From the NCBI RefSeq assembly GCF_000002235.5, contig NW_022145601.1, forward strand, positions 20,281,389 through 20,345,388: a stretch of 64,000 nt of DNA. The letters run 5' to 3'. The stretch is from Strongylocentrotus purpuratus (Eukaryota > Echinodermata > Echinoidea > Camarodonta > Strongylocentrotidae). Below are positions 32,910 to 45,800 of this stretch, piece by piece (within the stretch, counting starts at the first letter, position 1; each line of letters opens with the position of its first letter). Position numbers and translations under genes: made by a program. Under the pieces are notes generated by a model. That model was not told the origin of the DNA. It searched no databases and worked only from the letters and a program-made list of their open reading frames with translations.

Positions 32910-35590
32910 TTCCTCACACCATCATCCAAGTTATATTGATAGTATATGTTTGTGCGTGGATGCACTAATACAGAGTGTGTTTTTTTCCTCAGTTGAATCA
33001 TGAAAAATGTGAATTTTGATAAACTATTCATATAAAAATCAATGATTATAAATATACTGTAATATTCAGAAAATAATATCAACATTATTCTTCAAAGTTT
33101 ATAAAAGATTTTGTGAAATGACATGCACGCAATATGATACAAATCATTTAACCTTGGCATAGGCATGGGATAAAAAATATATCAAGCAATAATAAATATT
33201 GAGGCAATGACGTCACAAACAGATGGCCTATAGTTGGCAATTTGTGTAGTGATTTTCTAAGTTCCATACTTTTTCATACTCTAACAAAAATTCATATTAA
33301 AAACTAGTAGTTATCCGATTTTACCCAATTTGTTTCGCTCTGTTTCTCTTGTTTTTCTGCATCTATTAAAAGCTAATTATTTTGGAGTGGACTTAGACTT
33401 ATTACATGAGCAATCTCAATCAAAAACATTAATAGTTTTAGCACAAGGGAGAAGGCGTAATCAATCCTTAAAGTATATTTTAGGCTCATTGTATAATGAA
33501 TTCGCATTATTGAACAATACACTTTGGAATATGATGGGCCTATTAAGTATAAAAACGAACAAGAAGAATCGATAAACAAAGCAAAAGAAAAGGAAATACA
33601 GGAAAAATGAATGAATAATTTAGTATCTATCCGATATAATTGTGGAATCCACTTTGCATACAATGTGTAGCAAACCTCTGGTATAATCTTTAAAGTTGTG
33701 TAGTGCAACCTTTTCCAAGAAGTGTGCATACACTTATAGTAGGCCTATAAAACAGGATTGTATGATTAGAAAATGATTTACTCACTTTTCTTCCCCTTGA
33801 TCCATTAACTTTATTCCAGATAACATTTCCTCCCAATTTAAATTGCGTATCGGGATATGAAGTAGAAATACGTTTCAATCGTTTCATCCAACCGAATCGT
33901 TTTATCCAACGAGAATGTTTACTTTGAATTGCAAAGAATCAGCATTTATTAATCGTTCGCTCGATTTTTTGTTCTTCTCTTTCTTTCATCTTTTTTGTTT
34001 GTTCTTTCTTTCTTTCTTTCTTTCTTATATAAATTTCTTCCTTTCTTTCTGTTTTGTTACTTATTCACACATATGATCTTCTCCTTCCTTAGGTCATTCC
34101 TTCGTTCATTCCTTCCTTTATTCATTCACTCATCCCAGGGAGGTGAGACTTTCCTGCTCATCCTTTGATCCATCCATCCGTCTATCAATACATTCATCCC
34201 TTCGGGCCTAATCATTTAATTTACTATGCGATCTATGTAAATCGTTGAATCTTGATAGGGATGGGAGGGGTGGTCACACACTGCCCACTGCAACAAACAA
34301 CCTTTGAAACTAAAGGCCTACGAATCAGGCTCATTCATAATTACTCTCATTGTTAATGTTGGGAATCAAAAATACATGAGGAAAGCTTTTTGTCGTTCGA
34401 ATTTAATACAAGACTTATTTTTGTGCATTTGGGAATATTTGTCTTTATTTGAATACACACATAATATGTTTCGACTTTGCTGATTAAGTTAATAAAAGGG
34501 GGATAAACAGAATGTGGAAGACTTGACAGCAGACTACATAACATTACCCCTTGCGCTGTCCTGAAAAGACCTTGGATGTGTTACATAATTCGTCGGAATA
34601 TTTCGAGGAATAATTGCTATTTGAGATGAAAATTGTTCACCACAACTAGATCAAATGATATAGCATTCATCATATTTTGCTTTTTCAGAACTCGGTAAGC
34701 ATTTCAATTCATAAATCACCTTTTTTGAGGTCAGTGACGTCGCTTTGTTTGACTATGTCTATGGTTGGTTGGGTTGTGCTGGTATGCTGTGCTGTACCAC
34801 ATTATTGTTTTGGTGTTTGCTAAGTTATGTTTGCGTTGTGTGATTTTAAAATAGGCATAGCATAGCTCATACATGTAGCCTACAATTACAAACACTCAAG
34901 GAGGCATTACTCCTAAAAGTCATAAGTATACTGTTTGTGTATGGAAAACTGTTAACATTTTCAGACGCGTCAGCAATGCGTAAAAACAGATTCCGCGATG
35001 ATTTTCTTGATGCATTTTAATTTTTACATCAATTGACCTTGTAGTACAGCCTACAGGGACTTTCACATTGTAAGTGATAAATCCTTTGGAAGACGGACAA
35101 CTCTTAAAAGTAGAGGGTGAACTGGGGATATTTTCTCACACGGACTCTGTTTTTCGCATCGTCAGCGCGCCGTTCAGAAACCCGCAGAAAAGGCGCAGAG
35201 CGCCGATGTCGATGAAAAAAAACGTCTGCAAAAATCTAGGACGCAAGTTGTCCGCGTTAACGAGGATAACCTCATTTATGGGGACGATCCTAATTTTCGG
35301 AACAGGGCCCCTACTAATAGCAGTAAAAAAAAACTAAAATAGTTCTAGGTGTACATTCAATTCATCTCATCAATGCAATGTTGGACTTGGAAAAAAATAC
35401 AAGACAATAGCAAAAACAGGACATGACAGGAACAATCAGCTACATTTTAGGGAAGGGAGTAAACAATTGGGCTAAAATTCCTTTGCTAAGAATGGATATT
35501 AAACTGCTAAAAAAAATGGATACGGAACTACACTAGCGCCGACAAATGCTCATATACCCTTTACATCTCATTTTATGTGTGTTATTACCA
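32910..35590. other. No confident gene; (CTTT)n repeat and AT-rich spacer
   Basis: A pyrimidine microsatellite lies at 33985-34060. A minus-strand stretch 33887-33786 reads as a possible exon: it starts MKRLKRISTSYPDTQFKLGG, ends SRGRK and is followed by a GTGAGT donor, but nothing else supports it. The slightly CG-richer stretch at 35100-35330 could belong to the PEX5 promoter, but I see no decisive signal. Confidence 0.35.
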
Positions 35591-35599
35591 AAGAAGAAA

Positions 35600-35700
35600 A
35601 AAAGCCAGTCAGTCACTCAATAGTGTCTGACAGTGAAGTCTAGCAAGTAAACGGTTTTCCTTGCATAATTTGAATATTAGGACACTGCTAACATTTAAAA
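35600..35700 (+). repeat. Dispersed repeat, partner of 5020-5130
   Basis: CACTCAATAGTGTCTGACAG, TGAAGTCTA, TTTGAATATTAGGACACTGC and TAACATTT match the reverse complement of the earlier copy. Confidence 0.6.
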
Positions 35701-35799
35701 TTCACAGATATTCACAAATATTACACAGTGGCTTTAAAGTTTGTTATATACCTCACTTAAGAAATCCAGCCATGTGATTGGTCAAAATTGCATTCATAA

Positions 35800-35942
35800 A
35801 CTTAATAGTTGTTTTTATACGCTCTCGGGAAGGTTACAATTGGGCTATTGCCCTCGGCACACCCCGGGCAATAGCACAAATCTAACCTTCCCTTGAGCGT
35901 ATAAAAACAACTATTTCTCTCAAAGCAGTCATTAATACTATA
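35800..35942. mobile_element. Foldback element, family 2, copy 2
   Basis: AATAGTTGTTTTTATACGCT on the left pairs with AGCGTATAAAAACAACTATT on the right. Inside these lie GGAAGGTTA and TAACCTTCCC, then GGGCTATTGCC and GGGCAATAGC. It ends CTCTCAAAGCAGTCATTAAT as in copy 1. No coding capacity. Confidence 0.65.
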
Positions 35943-36673
35943 CTAGTGGACTCTTCTTTCTTTAACATTCAGTATGAAATGTCAGATTTTGCTACGGGAA
36001 TGGTAGCGATTTGCTTACATTGTACCTTTCATTTGTTCCTGATGATAATTAGTAAAGGTGTGATTTACATTATAACAGGGGGAGGGGGAGGGGGAGGGGG
36101 GGGGATTGATGCAAAAAACAAACTGTTTTTTTGTAGTGCTAACTATCACCCCTGCTTTACGATAATAGCGATTAGTATAAGCATATGAAGGCGTGCATGT
36201 AGCTGAATTTAACAAACTCCCTGCGGGTCATTTTTGCAACTTCAGTCCAGGAAAAAAGAATATTCGAAACATTTCGGGGCTACTTTTCAAGCTTGCTTGC
36301 ATGATTTTAATTTGTTTTGCATTAAACTCTACACAAATTTTTGGGGGCTCTTTTTGACAATCCGGTAACAAATTTGCCCCCAGCCCCCATGTATTATTTC
36401 CCTGCTTCGGTCTAATGAGGACAGGCCTATAGTGCGATATTGTTTAGTATAGCTGCCAGCCATTCCTGTTTTGGAGGACATACAATATTTTGCCTTCAGA
36501 CTGATTTGGTTGACCTTAGACTTCTCTCTTTTTTACAAAAACTGTTCAATATATTATACCGGTACAAGATTACAAAACAGACATTATAATACCTAATTTT
36601 GCCTTGGGGAAATTCCCAGTGGTTGGTTACCAACAATTTCTCTTTTCATTCTGCAGGGAGAAAATCTGTTGCT

Positions 36674-36846
36674 ATGGCGATGAGAGATCTCGTGGAGGGG
36701 GAATGTGGGACAGCCAACCCCTTGATGCGTCTGACGTCTCATTTCACTCAAGACAAGTCGCTGCACCAGGAGGGGCTACAACATCTACCAAGACCTGGAG
36801 GGGTGGTGCAGGGGCGAGGCCCTTCCTTGAAGCCCCCGACCATGAG
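36674..36846 (+). CDS. PEX5: PEX5 coding exon 1 (start, Cys11)
   Basis: The acceptor TTTTCATTCTGCAG ends at 36656, so 36657-36673 is 5' leader and a further upstream non-coding exon must exist. ATG at 36674 gives [11 protein letters not shown], matching the family's start; the Met at 36680 is less likely. It ends AG|GTATGC in phase 2. Confidence 0.93.
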
Positions 36847-39800
36847 GTATGCATTTATTATATATATTCATCTATCTGTCGATCCACCCATCCATCCGTC
36901 TATCCATCCAAATTTTTCATAGAAATCCAGCATTTGTTATTGATAGTTTTATGAAACAGGGTCCAAATGTTTTTTTTTCTTAATTCTTGATTTGTCTGAT
37001 CAAAGCATTAGTAGGGCTGCCAAATAATGCAATTAGATAAAAATATCAGATATTACGTGTACATACGTACTAAAATCTTGGATATAGTTGATAACGTATG
37101 GGACAGAATAACTTGCCCTATTGCACATGAAGAGTCTCTCTTTCAACCTATACCGGTAATCTTCACTTGGAATAATTTTCCTGGTATCGCATCGCAATTT
37201 GCTATGAATTTTTGCATGACTGCTATATAAAACAGGCCTGATAAAAACCCGATTTAAATCGGTTTCCCGATTTTTTAAATATTTTTCCTGATTTTTTTTC
37301 TTCTTCCCAATTTAAAAAAAAAAAAAAAAAAAAATCCTGTTTTTTTTTGTTGTTTTTTTACCAATTTTTTTTTTCTTCCCTATTTTATCCTGATTTTCCC
37401 GATTTCCCCCTTATTTTCTCTGTTTTTCTCTATTTTGCCCTATTTTTTGCCCTATTTTTTTCCAATTTTCTTACTCGAAAGGATGGAATGTTGTTAGATG
37501 CCATGTTTCCCCCGCGAATCCTCTCCTTTTTTTTTAATCAAGGGGGGCGTGGTTGAGGGGAAAACAAAAAACCTATTTTTTTTTTAGTGCTCACTATCAT
37601 CCCTGATAAAATATCGTTTGTGTTGCAGTTTTCTTCCATAGAAATGTACAGAATTTCATTTGAAAGATTTATCCATCGGCTGAAATTGCTAATCAAAAGA
37701 TTTGAGGAAAATTATTCCGTGCTTCATGTTTTATGTTCACAGTTGGTCAATGAATTCCTGTCCGATCAGCATCGTCATGCTGGTCCACCTCAGACGTTCC
37801 GCATGGATGCACTCCTTCAAGAGATGCAGGAGATAGAAGGCATGCATCACAGGCAAGCCCTAGCCCAAGGTATACCTATCAAAATAAAATAATGATAATA
37901 ATCTGGATTTGTGTATACATGTAGAGCGCTTTATACGAAATACCGTCTCTAAACGTTTTACAGATATTATTACCCTGTCATCAGATTTATTCACCCACAA
38001 TGTACATGTACACAGTCTCCACTCCCTGGGGAGTATTCCTACCATATGGTTTTATTACAGTGAGAGCATATTACAATTTACAATTACACAAAGGCTTGTG
38101 TCATCTTACCAGGTCCCCAATTCTCTCCTGGGTACGTTGTGCAAATTTAGATTAAAGGTAATACAAAGTTTTGGTAATATTTCAACAGGATTGCATTATG
38201 AAATTTAGAATGTGCATTACCATTTGAAACCTAGTGTTAGAATTTAAATTTTAAAAAATTTGGCTCTAAAACGCTAAGGATTTTGAGAAATTTAAATATC
38301 AAATTTATTGGCGCTTCCAATAAATTTCCAAACCGGAATAGAAAATTGGTCAATTTTAGTAAAGAAACATTGTTTTGAAGATAAATTCATGTCAATCTTG
38401 AGAGGGCGCTATACAACATAGAGAGGTTGTTATTCACAATTTCATCACTTCAGACTCAATTTCAACCGTGACAACGATCATTGAATATTGTAGAATCACA
38501 TACGCTTCCAATATGTTCATTAGAACCAAATTCATGACCCCATACCAAAACTTTGTATTAACTTTAATGCCTTGCCAAAAGACATTATCAATTTTAAACA
38601 TAGATTTCAGTCAGTACGCTTTTATGAATAGCAATCGTTGTGGTCCAAAGTTTTCACTTTTTGTGATCTTACTTTATAGCCCCAGGAGTAGCAGACCTTG
38701 CCTCCAGGGCAGATTGGGCAGCTGATTTTCTTGAGGCGGAGCAGAGGAGGGCAGAGGAAATCGTTGATGACACTGACCTGAACTGGACAAAAGATTTCCT
38801 AGACTCTCAGAGAGAAGCGGGTGAGTTTTGTCACAGTATGTTGACACCCTATGGCCACCCCTCTGCCCCACCCCTACCCCACCCCACCCCTAGTCTATGA
38901 CATGAATTATGTAGTAGTCAGCTATAACGAGGTCGACTATAACAAGGTAACGGTCATAACGAGGATGTTGTCACAGGCCCATATCAATTTGCGTGTAACT
39001 CTGGGTGCGTTTATCGTGTCTTGCCACTGGATATGTACATATTGAACCCCACTATCAAACCCCACTATACGAACGTGATTTGCGGGATGTCACGTTTTTC
39101 GTCTCTTCACGATTCAAAATAAAGGCCTTGTCTCTGCGCAGCTGCTTTGCGCCGTGTGACCCGGGAAGCAGACAGTTTCTCGGAGGTCAACTACACATAC
39201 ATGCTTGTGCAACAACATGACACAACACATGGCGCGCTACCCTCCCAACCGGAAATTAACCTGGGAGGTCCTATTTGTATGCAGGGTTCAAAACAGCTTT
39301 GCGTTTATGATCTCTCAGAAACGTGATTCTGGCTGTATGTCACATTCAAAACGCACCTTTTTTGGCGTTACAATATGCCCACAACTAAAGACGTTTGAAA
39401 AAGGTTTTGCATTTATCACCTTAACATTTGCCTGAAAGACGTTTGAGAAACCTGATTCTAGGCAGAAAATTGGTCAATAAACCACCCTCTATCGCAGCAT
39501 GAACCTCTTATAACGAGATCGACTTTAACATGATTTCGGCTATTATGAGATATTGGAATAGTAAAGATTTAAGAGCACTATAATGGAATGTTGCAAATAT
39601 CATGTGGCTCTAATTTATTACACTTACAGCGTATTATCATTAATATTATTTATTCATTTTATTTTTAGTGGGACCGGACATTATAGCCACAACAGATACG
39701 AAATGGGCAACAGAATATCTTGACCAGAGCGATGATAAACTATGGTATGTATTCATTTTTTCTTTATACTGAGCTTCATACATATTGAACTACAGTACAC

Positions 39801-42800
39801 ATTTTTCTTATCTCTTGTGAATTTATTCTTTCTATTATTTTTCATCTTCTTTTTCTTCTTCTTCTTCTTCTTCTTCTTCTTCTTCTTCTTCTTCTTCTTC
39901 TTTTTCCTCTTTTTCTTCTACTTGTTCTTGTTCTTTTTCTTCTTGTTCTTCTATTTGTTTTTCTCCTTCTATTCCTTCTTCTTCTTCTTCTCCTTCTTCT
40001 CCTTCTTCTCCTTCTCCTTCTTCCTCTTCTTCTTTTCTTCTCCTTTTTTTTTCCTGCTTCTCCTTCTCCTACTTCTTCCCCTTCTTCTTCTCCTATGTTT
40101 CCTCCTTCTTCTTGTTGCTCTTGTTCTTCTTGTCTTGTTCTTCTCCCCTCCTTCCTATTTATTGATATTCAACATTAACCAGTTTGTGAAAATTTGTCAA
40201 TTTGTTGTGATGATATGGAATAAATTGTGTGTGTGTGTTGGGGGGGGGGGGGGTCATCATACATGTGTATTTTTGAGAGAAGGCTGGTACAACATACAGT
40301 ACTTTTAGTGCTACACAAACTTAAAACCGCCTTCATTTTGAAAAATGAGCTCATTGTTCCTACTTTGATGGAATGGCCAAATATATTTCAACAGCTGGCA
40401 ATCTTTATGTGGTCGTATAGTTATAGATCTATTTTTAAAATATTTTTTGTTGTTGTTGTTATTGGAAAGCTGGATGGAGGATATTTTCATATACAGGCCT
40501 GATAAAAACCCGATTTAAATCAGTTTCCAGATTTTTTCCTTATTTTTTCTCTTTTCTTCTCGACTATTATTTCCCAATTTGTCTTACTCAAAAGGGGGGA
40601 AATGTTGTTAGATGCCATTTTTCCCCCCGAATCCTTTTTTTTCTTTTTACTCAAGGGGGCGTGGTTTAGGAAAAAAAAAAATATTTTAGTGCTCACTATC
40701 ACCAGACTATAAATGGCAGAATTGACCACACCCCCTGTTTTTCTCCTTTTTTTCTGTGTCCTTCAAGAATCTATTTCTATTTTTCTCTGTTGATTATATC
40801 CTTTCCTCTCTACGTCATCCTTTGCTCTCTATGTCATCCTTTCCTCTCTACGTCATTTGCTGTGATTACATTTTGTTTGTTTTTTGTTTCTATTTTTTCC
40901 ATTGATTCGCCCTCTTTGTTAATTTATTGAGCACATTTAGATTTCTTTCGACCTCTTTTTCCCTCTACCTCTTCATGGCTGTTTGGGGAAATATTTTGGA
41001 GATGAATGAATATACTGTACATGTATATACTGTATGGATATTAATGATAATGTGTTTTACCTTTCTCTCTCTCTTTCTCTTTCCTTCTCTCCCATTTTCT
41101 TTTTCACCGCGTATCTCTCTATTTTGTTTTCTTCTGGTTTGGTATTCATTTGATCATAATGTTAATAATGTTGATGAGTATACACTGCACATGTTATGGT
41201 AAGGATTGCTATACTCTTTACCTTTTCGTTATTTTTGTCACTAAACAGTTTATCTCATGATATTTTCATCTTCACGGTTTTGTTATGCTCTTTTAAAGGT
41301 TGATTATAATCTATTTGTAAAAAGTGACCTTTTTAATGTAGCCTCTTTCTGACGAGTTAAAGCCATACAATACCTGCGTAGGCTTGTTATTATTTTACAA
41401 GTTAAGGAAGGTCACTCATTTTTATGCCTCCACCCACCAAAAGTGGTGCTGGAGGAAATATGTTTCCGGGTTGTTCAATCCGTATGTCCATTCGTCAGTT
41501 CATCCTGCTTTCTCATTATCATGATATCTCAAGAACCAGTGAGGTATGAACTTGAAACTCTGTGGTAGTATGTTGTACCATAGGAAGGTGATCTTATTAG
41601 CATTTGAAGTAAGTAGGTCAGAGGTCAGAGGTCATAGATGTCAATTTCAGATATTCAGGTTTCAGCCTCATTACCGTGATATGCCAAGAACAACTTGAGG
41701 TGTGAGCTTTAATTCTGGTGATAAAATACAGTGTAGGCTTTTGAGTAAAATGGTGCAAGGTTAAAGGTCATAGAGCCTAAAAGTTGGTCCATTTCTATGA
41801 AATCTCCCGGGTTTTACTTTTAGCCCCGTTATTGCGATGTCTTAGAAGGATTTTAAGCCATGAACTTCAAAATTTGTTTTAGTAAGACAAAGTGATTAAA
41901 TTTTAGGTAAAAGAGGGTCAAACTTAATATCAAAGGTCAGCATGTCAATTTACATGAAATTCAAGGTTTGGTAACCTTGTAACTGCCAAATCAATGACTA
42001 TTTAAAGTTATTTTAGCAGTGAATTTAAAACCCATAACTCGTATGCATCACTGAATGGAGAAAATGGAGAATTTTTTTGACTTGTTAGGTTAAGGTCAAA
42101 GGTCATGAAGATCAATTAGCACATGTACATGTACAATGTAAGAGTTTGCTTTTTTTCTCACCGTATTCCTAGAATATAGTCATGAACCTCACAGAATATA
42201 GGCTGAGGAATTTTGGAGACACAGTCACATTTTTCTACATGTAGTTATAGCTTTAAAACTTTCTATTATGTTGATATAATTTTAAGATTTGTGATTGGAT
42301 TTGGTTTTTACTACATGTATGACCCCTCCCCTTTTCTCCAAACATCTTACATACATCTTTCTATCCAGTTGCAAGGTGTAGTTAACATGCAGAAGATTAG
42401 ATTCAGCTGTGTCCAACGACCAATTCTCCCCCCCCCCCCCTCCAAATTTTTTCTTCCCACCACCACTGACGTACATGTACATGTGTGAACACTGCTGGAA
42501 GAATTTCCTCCACATCGAGAGATTGAATCATTTGTATGTGTACATTTTTCACGTTTGCAGCAGAAAGGTGTCTTTTTGCTATTTAAAGTGTACCAATTGC
42601 CAGAACATGTTTTTTGCTCTTGTAAGGGATTCCATGTTGCTATACTGTTTCCAACATACAGTATGAGCTTCCAAAATTACTTCTTCAAAGGATTGCATTT
42701 TAAAGATAAACTTGAGTTCTGGTAATGTGATTGCATTGTAAAAGAAAAGGTGTGGAATGGATCAGAAAAGTTGATCATATAGCATGTAAGTAATGGTGTG

Positions 42801-45800
42801 TAATGCAAGGTTCTGGAGTCATCAAAATCATCATAAATTTGGCAGAGTCTTGGTAAAGTAACAATCACTTACACAGAAAGATATATATGGGACAGTACAC
42901 ATGGTGTCGGGGCTAGTACTACCCTGATTTCCTTATCTTTCTATGCTCATTACTCATCCAGTATACATTTTCTTTCAAAATTGTTTGGCACATGACATTT
43001 ATTTGTAATCTTTAACATTCAGTGTAAGTTTCGTTAGATTATGTGAGAATTCATTTTCTCTTTTTACCAGAACTCAAGTTCATCTTTAAATACACTTTCA
43101 TTACATAAATATTTGTTGAGTATTAGTCAACAAACATGTAAGGTAAGGGTGCACACAGAAGCCAAGCTGGACTTGGGTTCTGTGCACAGGGTTTTATAGT
43201 ATATTATCCTTTATTTTCTTTACATTGCTTTTACTAAAACAATTTTAGAATGCCAGGTTAATTGATTTTTATACATTTTAGCTACGTACATGTATACACC
43301 TGTACATACATTTAAAAAAAAAATTGGGGCAGGGGGATAAATAGTACACTTGAAATCCCACATTTATTTTTGGTGTTGATAAGCCCTGAGCAAAATCAGT
43401 TTGCCTTATTCGCTTGAGTTTAGTTCAGTTATTAATACAGTATGTTCATACCTTGTAACAGCTGCCTACATGTTTATTGCTATTAGTCGACAAAACAGGT
43501 GAAAAAATGATTTATGATCATTTGATTTCATTAAAAATTTATTATTTTTATGTTCATTCAGTTGGGAAGTGCCTGTCGGAAACCAGGTAGACATGTAATG
43601 GATTGCTATTAAATGACAATTTCCCAAGTTGTGAGTACCGCAAAAAATATATTATAAAGAGCGATTAACACATTGTTGAATTATAAGAAAAAAGCCAGAA
43701 AGAAGCTCTTGAACAAGGGGAAGGTCCCCATAAAGACATTGAATATTTGATACCTATATTTATATTAATTTTAGTTGATTTTTGTATTATTGTACCCATA
43801 TTGTAAATTTTAAGAGAAGCCATCTTTGATAAGAGCTGACCTACAAATATACTACTATTTTGTGTATAGCATAGTTCTTTGATTTCAAATTGAATATATT
43901 TGTAGTTTTTGCAAAAGTATTTGGCGTGGGAATAATGGGACAGAAACAAACAACAAAAACAGGGGGGGGGGTGAGACAAATACAAAAAATACTTTAAATT
44001 TGTTGCTTGTGCTCTGCTTGGAAATTATAAGACACAAACAAACAAACAAACAAACAAGCAAACGAAAGGAAGAAATAGACAAATAAAAAGAAAATTTCCT
44101 TTAATTGTAGATTGTTTTTGTATACCGGTAGTACTGAGGAAAATTCAACATCACTGTTTGTTGTACACAACATTGATGGAAAAAAAATGTTAGTGTATAC
44201 AACTGTACATGTACTGTACATACATGTATGTACATGTGTTATTATTCATTTTGTGTCTGTCACACAGTATATCAATAATTTACATGTACAGTATATATTA
44301 ATTAAACTTCCCAGAGTATTGTTATGATTGTCTATTGTCATGGAAGTCGACTGGAATCAAAGTCTATTGTTATGAAAGTCTATTCAGTGTTAATGAGATG
44401 TGTCAAACAATGTATTATGACCTACATGTATCACTTAAAGGTGCAGATCCAGGGTTTTAGTAAAAGATGGGGCCAAGTAGTTATAACTTGCTGACAAGCA
44501 GACAAAAATAATATATGCTTTGAAAACCAATCTATGATATAAATATCAAATCATGAAACTTCTACTTTTTTTTTCAATTAACAGGACCGAAGAATTCAAC
44601 AACCAGACTGAAGATGCAAGGTGGTAAGTTATTTCTTTCTGTTTTTATAATGTTTTATGAAACATGTTTAATTTATGGCAGATAATTAAATAGCAATCAT
44701 CGCTACCCATATCCAAACTTTTAAACTCATGTATTGTTTTTGTATTCTTCAAATCATGTTATTGAATTTGATTAAAAAATGGAGGCATCTGAGGCGTATC
44801 GGACATCATTTTAGATTGATCTGTTATGTATTTTTTTTAAAGTAAATTGTCTGACTACTGAATTCTGTGATTCACTAATAAACTATTTGGTTCGTGTCGT
44901 TGGATTAGTATCGTCTCTTTTTTAGAAGAAGTAGTAGTAGAAGTAGTTGTAGTATCATCATTGTAAATTCTGTTATTCACAGTTCCTGTCATCGGGGTAG
45001 TAACTTAGTATTGCATTTTTTGTTTGTTCTTATTATCATTTTTCTTCTTCTTCTTCTTTTATTTCTTCTTCTTTTTCTTTTTTTTCTTCTTCTTCTTCTT
45101 CTCATTCTTCTTATTATGATTGTAATTTTTATCACTAATAATATATTTGTAGTTATTGATGTTATTATTTTCATTATTATCATCATCATCGTCATTGTTT
45201 GTTATAATTATCATTATTATTATCATTATCAATATTATCAACATCTTTATTATCATTATTATTCAATTGTGCATTTGCTTGTATTAAAGGATTGATGACT
45301 TCAAAGGAGAGCAAGAAACGAAAGATGAACTTGCACAAACAGCTACACAACTCCTGGGTTCCATGGATGACCCCAAGTTCCAGAGTTCAGAGGTGAGATC
45401 ATCTGCTCCCATTCAGAAGAAAAACATCAAAAATCCATTTTTATAATTTAAACTTTATTTTTTGAATGAGCATAAAAAACAATGTCCTAATGTTGAAAAT
45501 AGATTGAATACCTGTATGTTCAGTATTGGCGGAGATATGACCATCCGAATAAATAGATTTCAATAGGAAATCACTGTTATTTTGCTCTGGTTTGTAATGT
45601 TCATAGTTTTCTAAAGGTCATAGTGGCCTTCTACTCCTCAAATTGCCACCAATTATTTGTATTTTCCATTCTATCAAACCCCCAAAATTGTTTAATAGTA
45701 TAGAGACTTGCTTTATATCCAGAAACTTGAGCAACATGAACATGTGTGAATAGGTAGTAACAATTTTAAGTTGTGGCAAGTAATTTTGTGAATTTCCAAT

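Noticed and set aside
33786-33887. Minus-strand candidate exon ending SRGRK before a GTGAGT donor
   Set aside because: No partner exon, no signal peptide, no recognisable family; one donor match is weak evidence.
39742-40308. 188-codon Phe-rich open frame
   Set aside because: Translation of the (TTC)n tract in a PEX5 intron, starting at the read-through of exon 4's donor.
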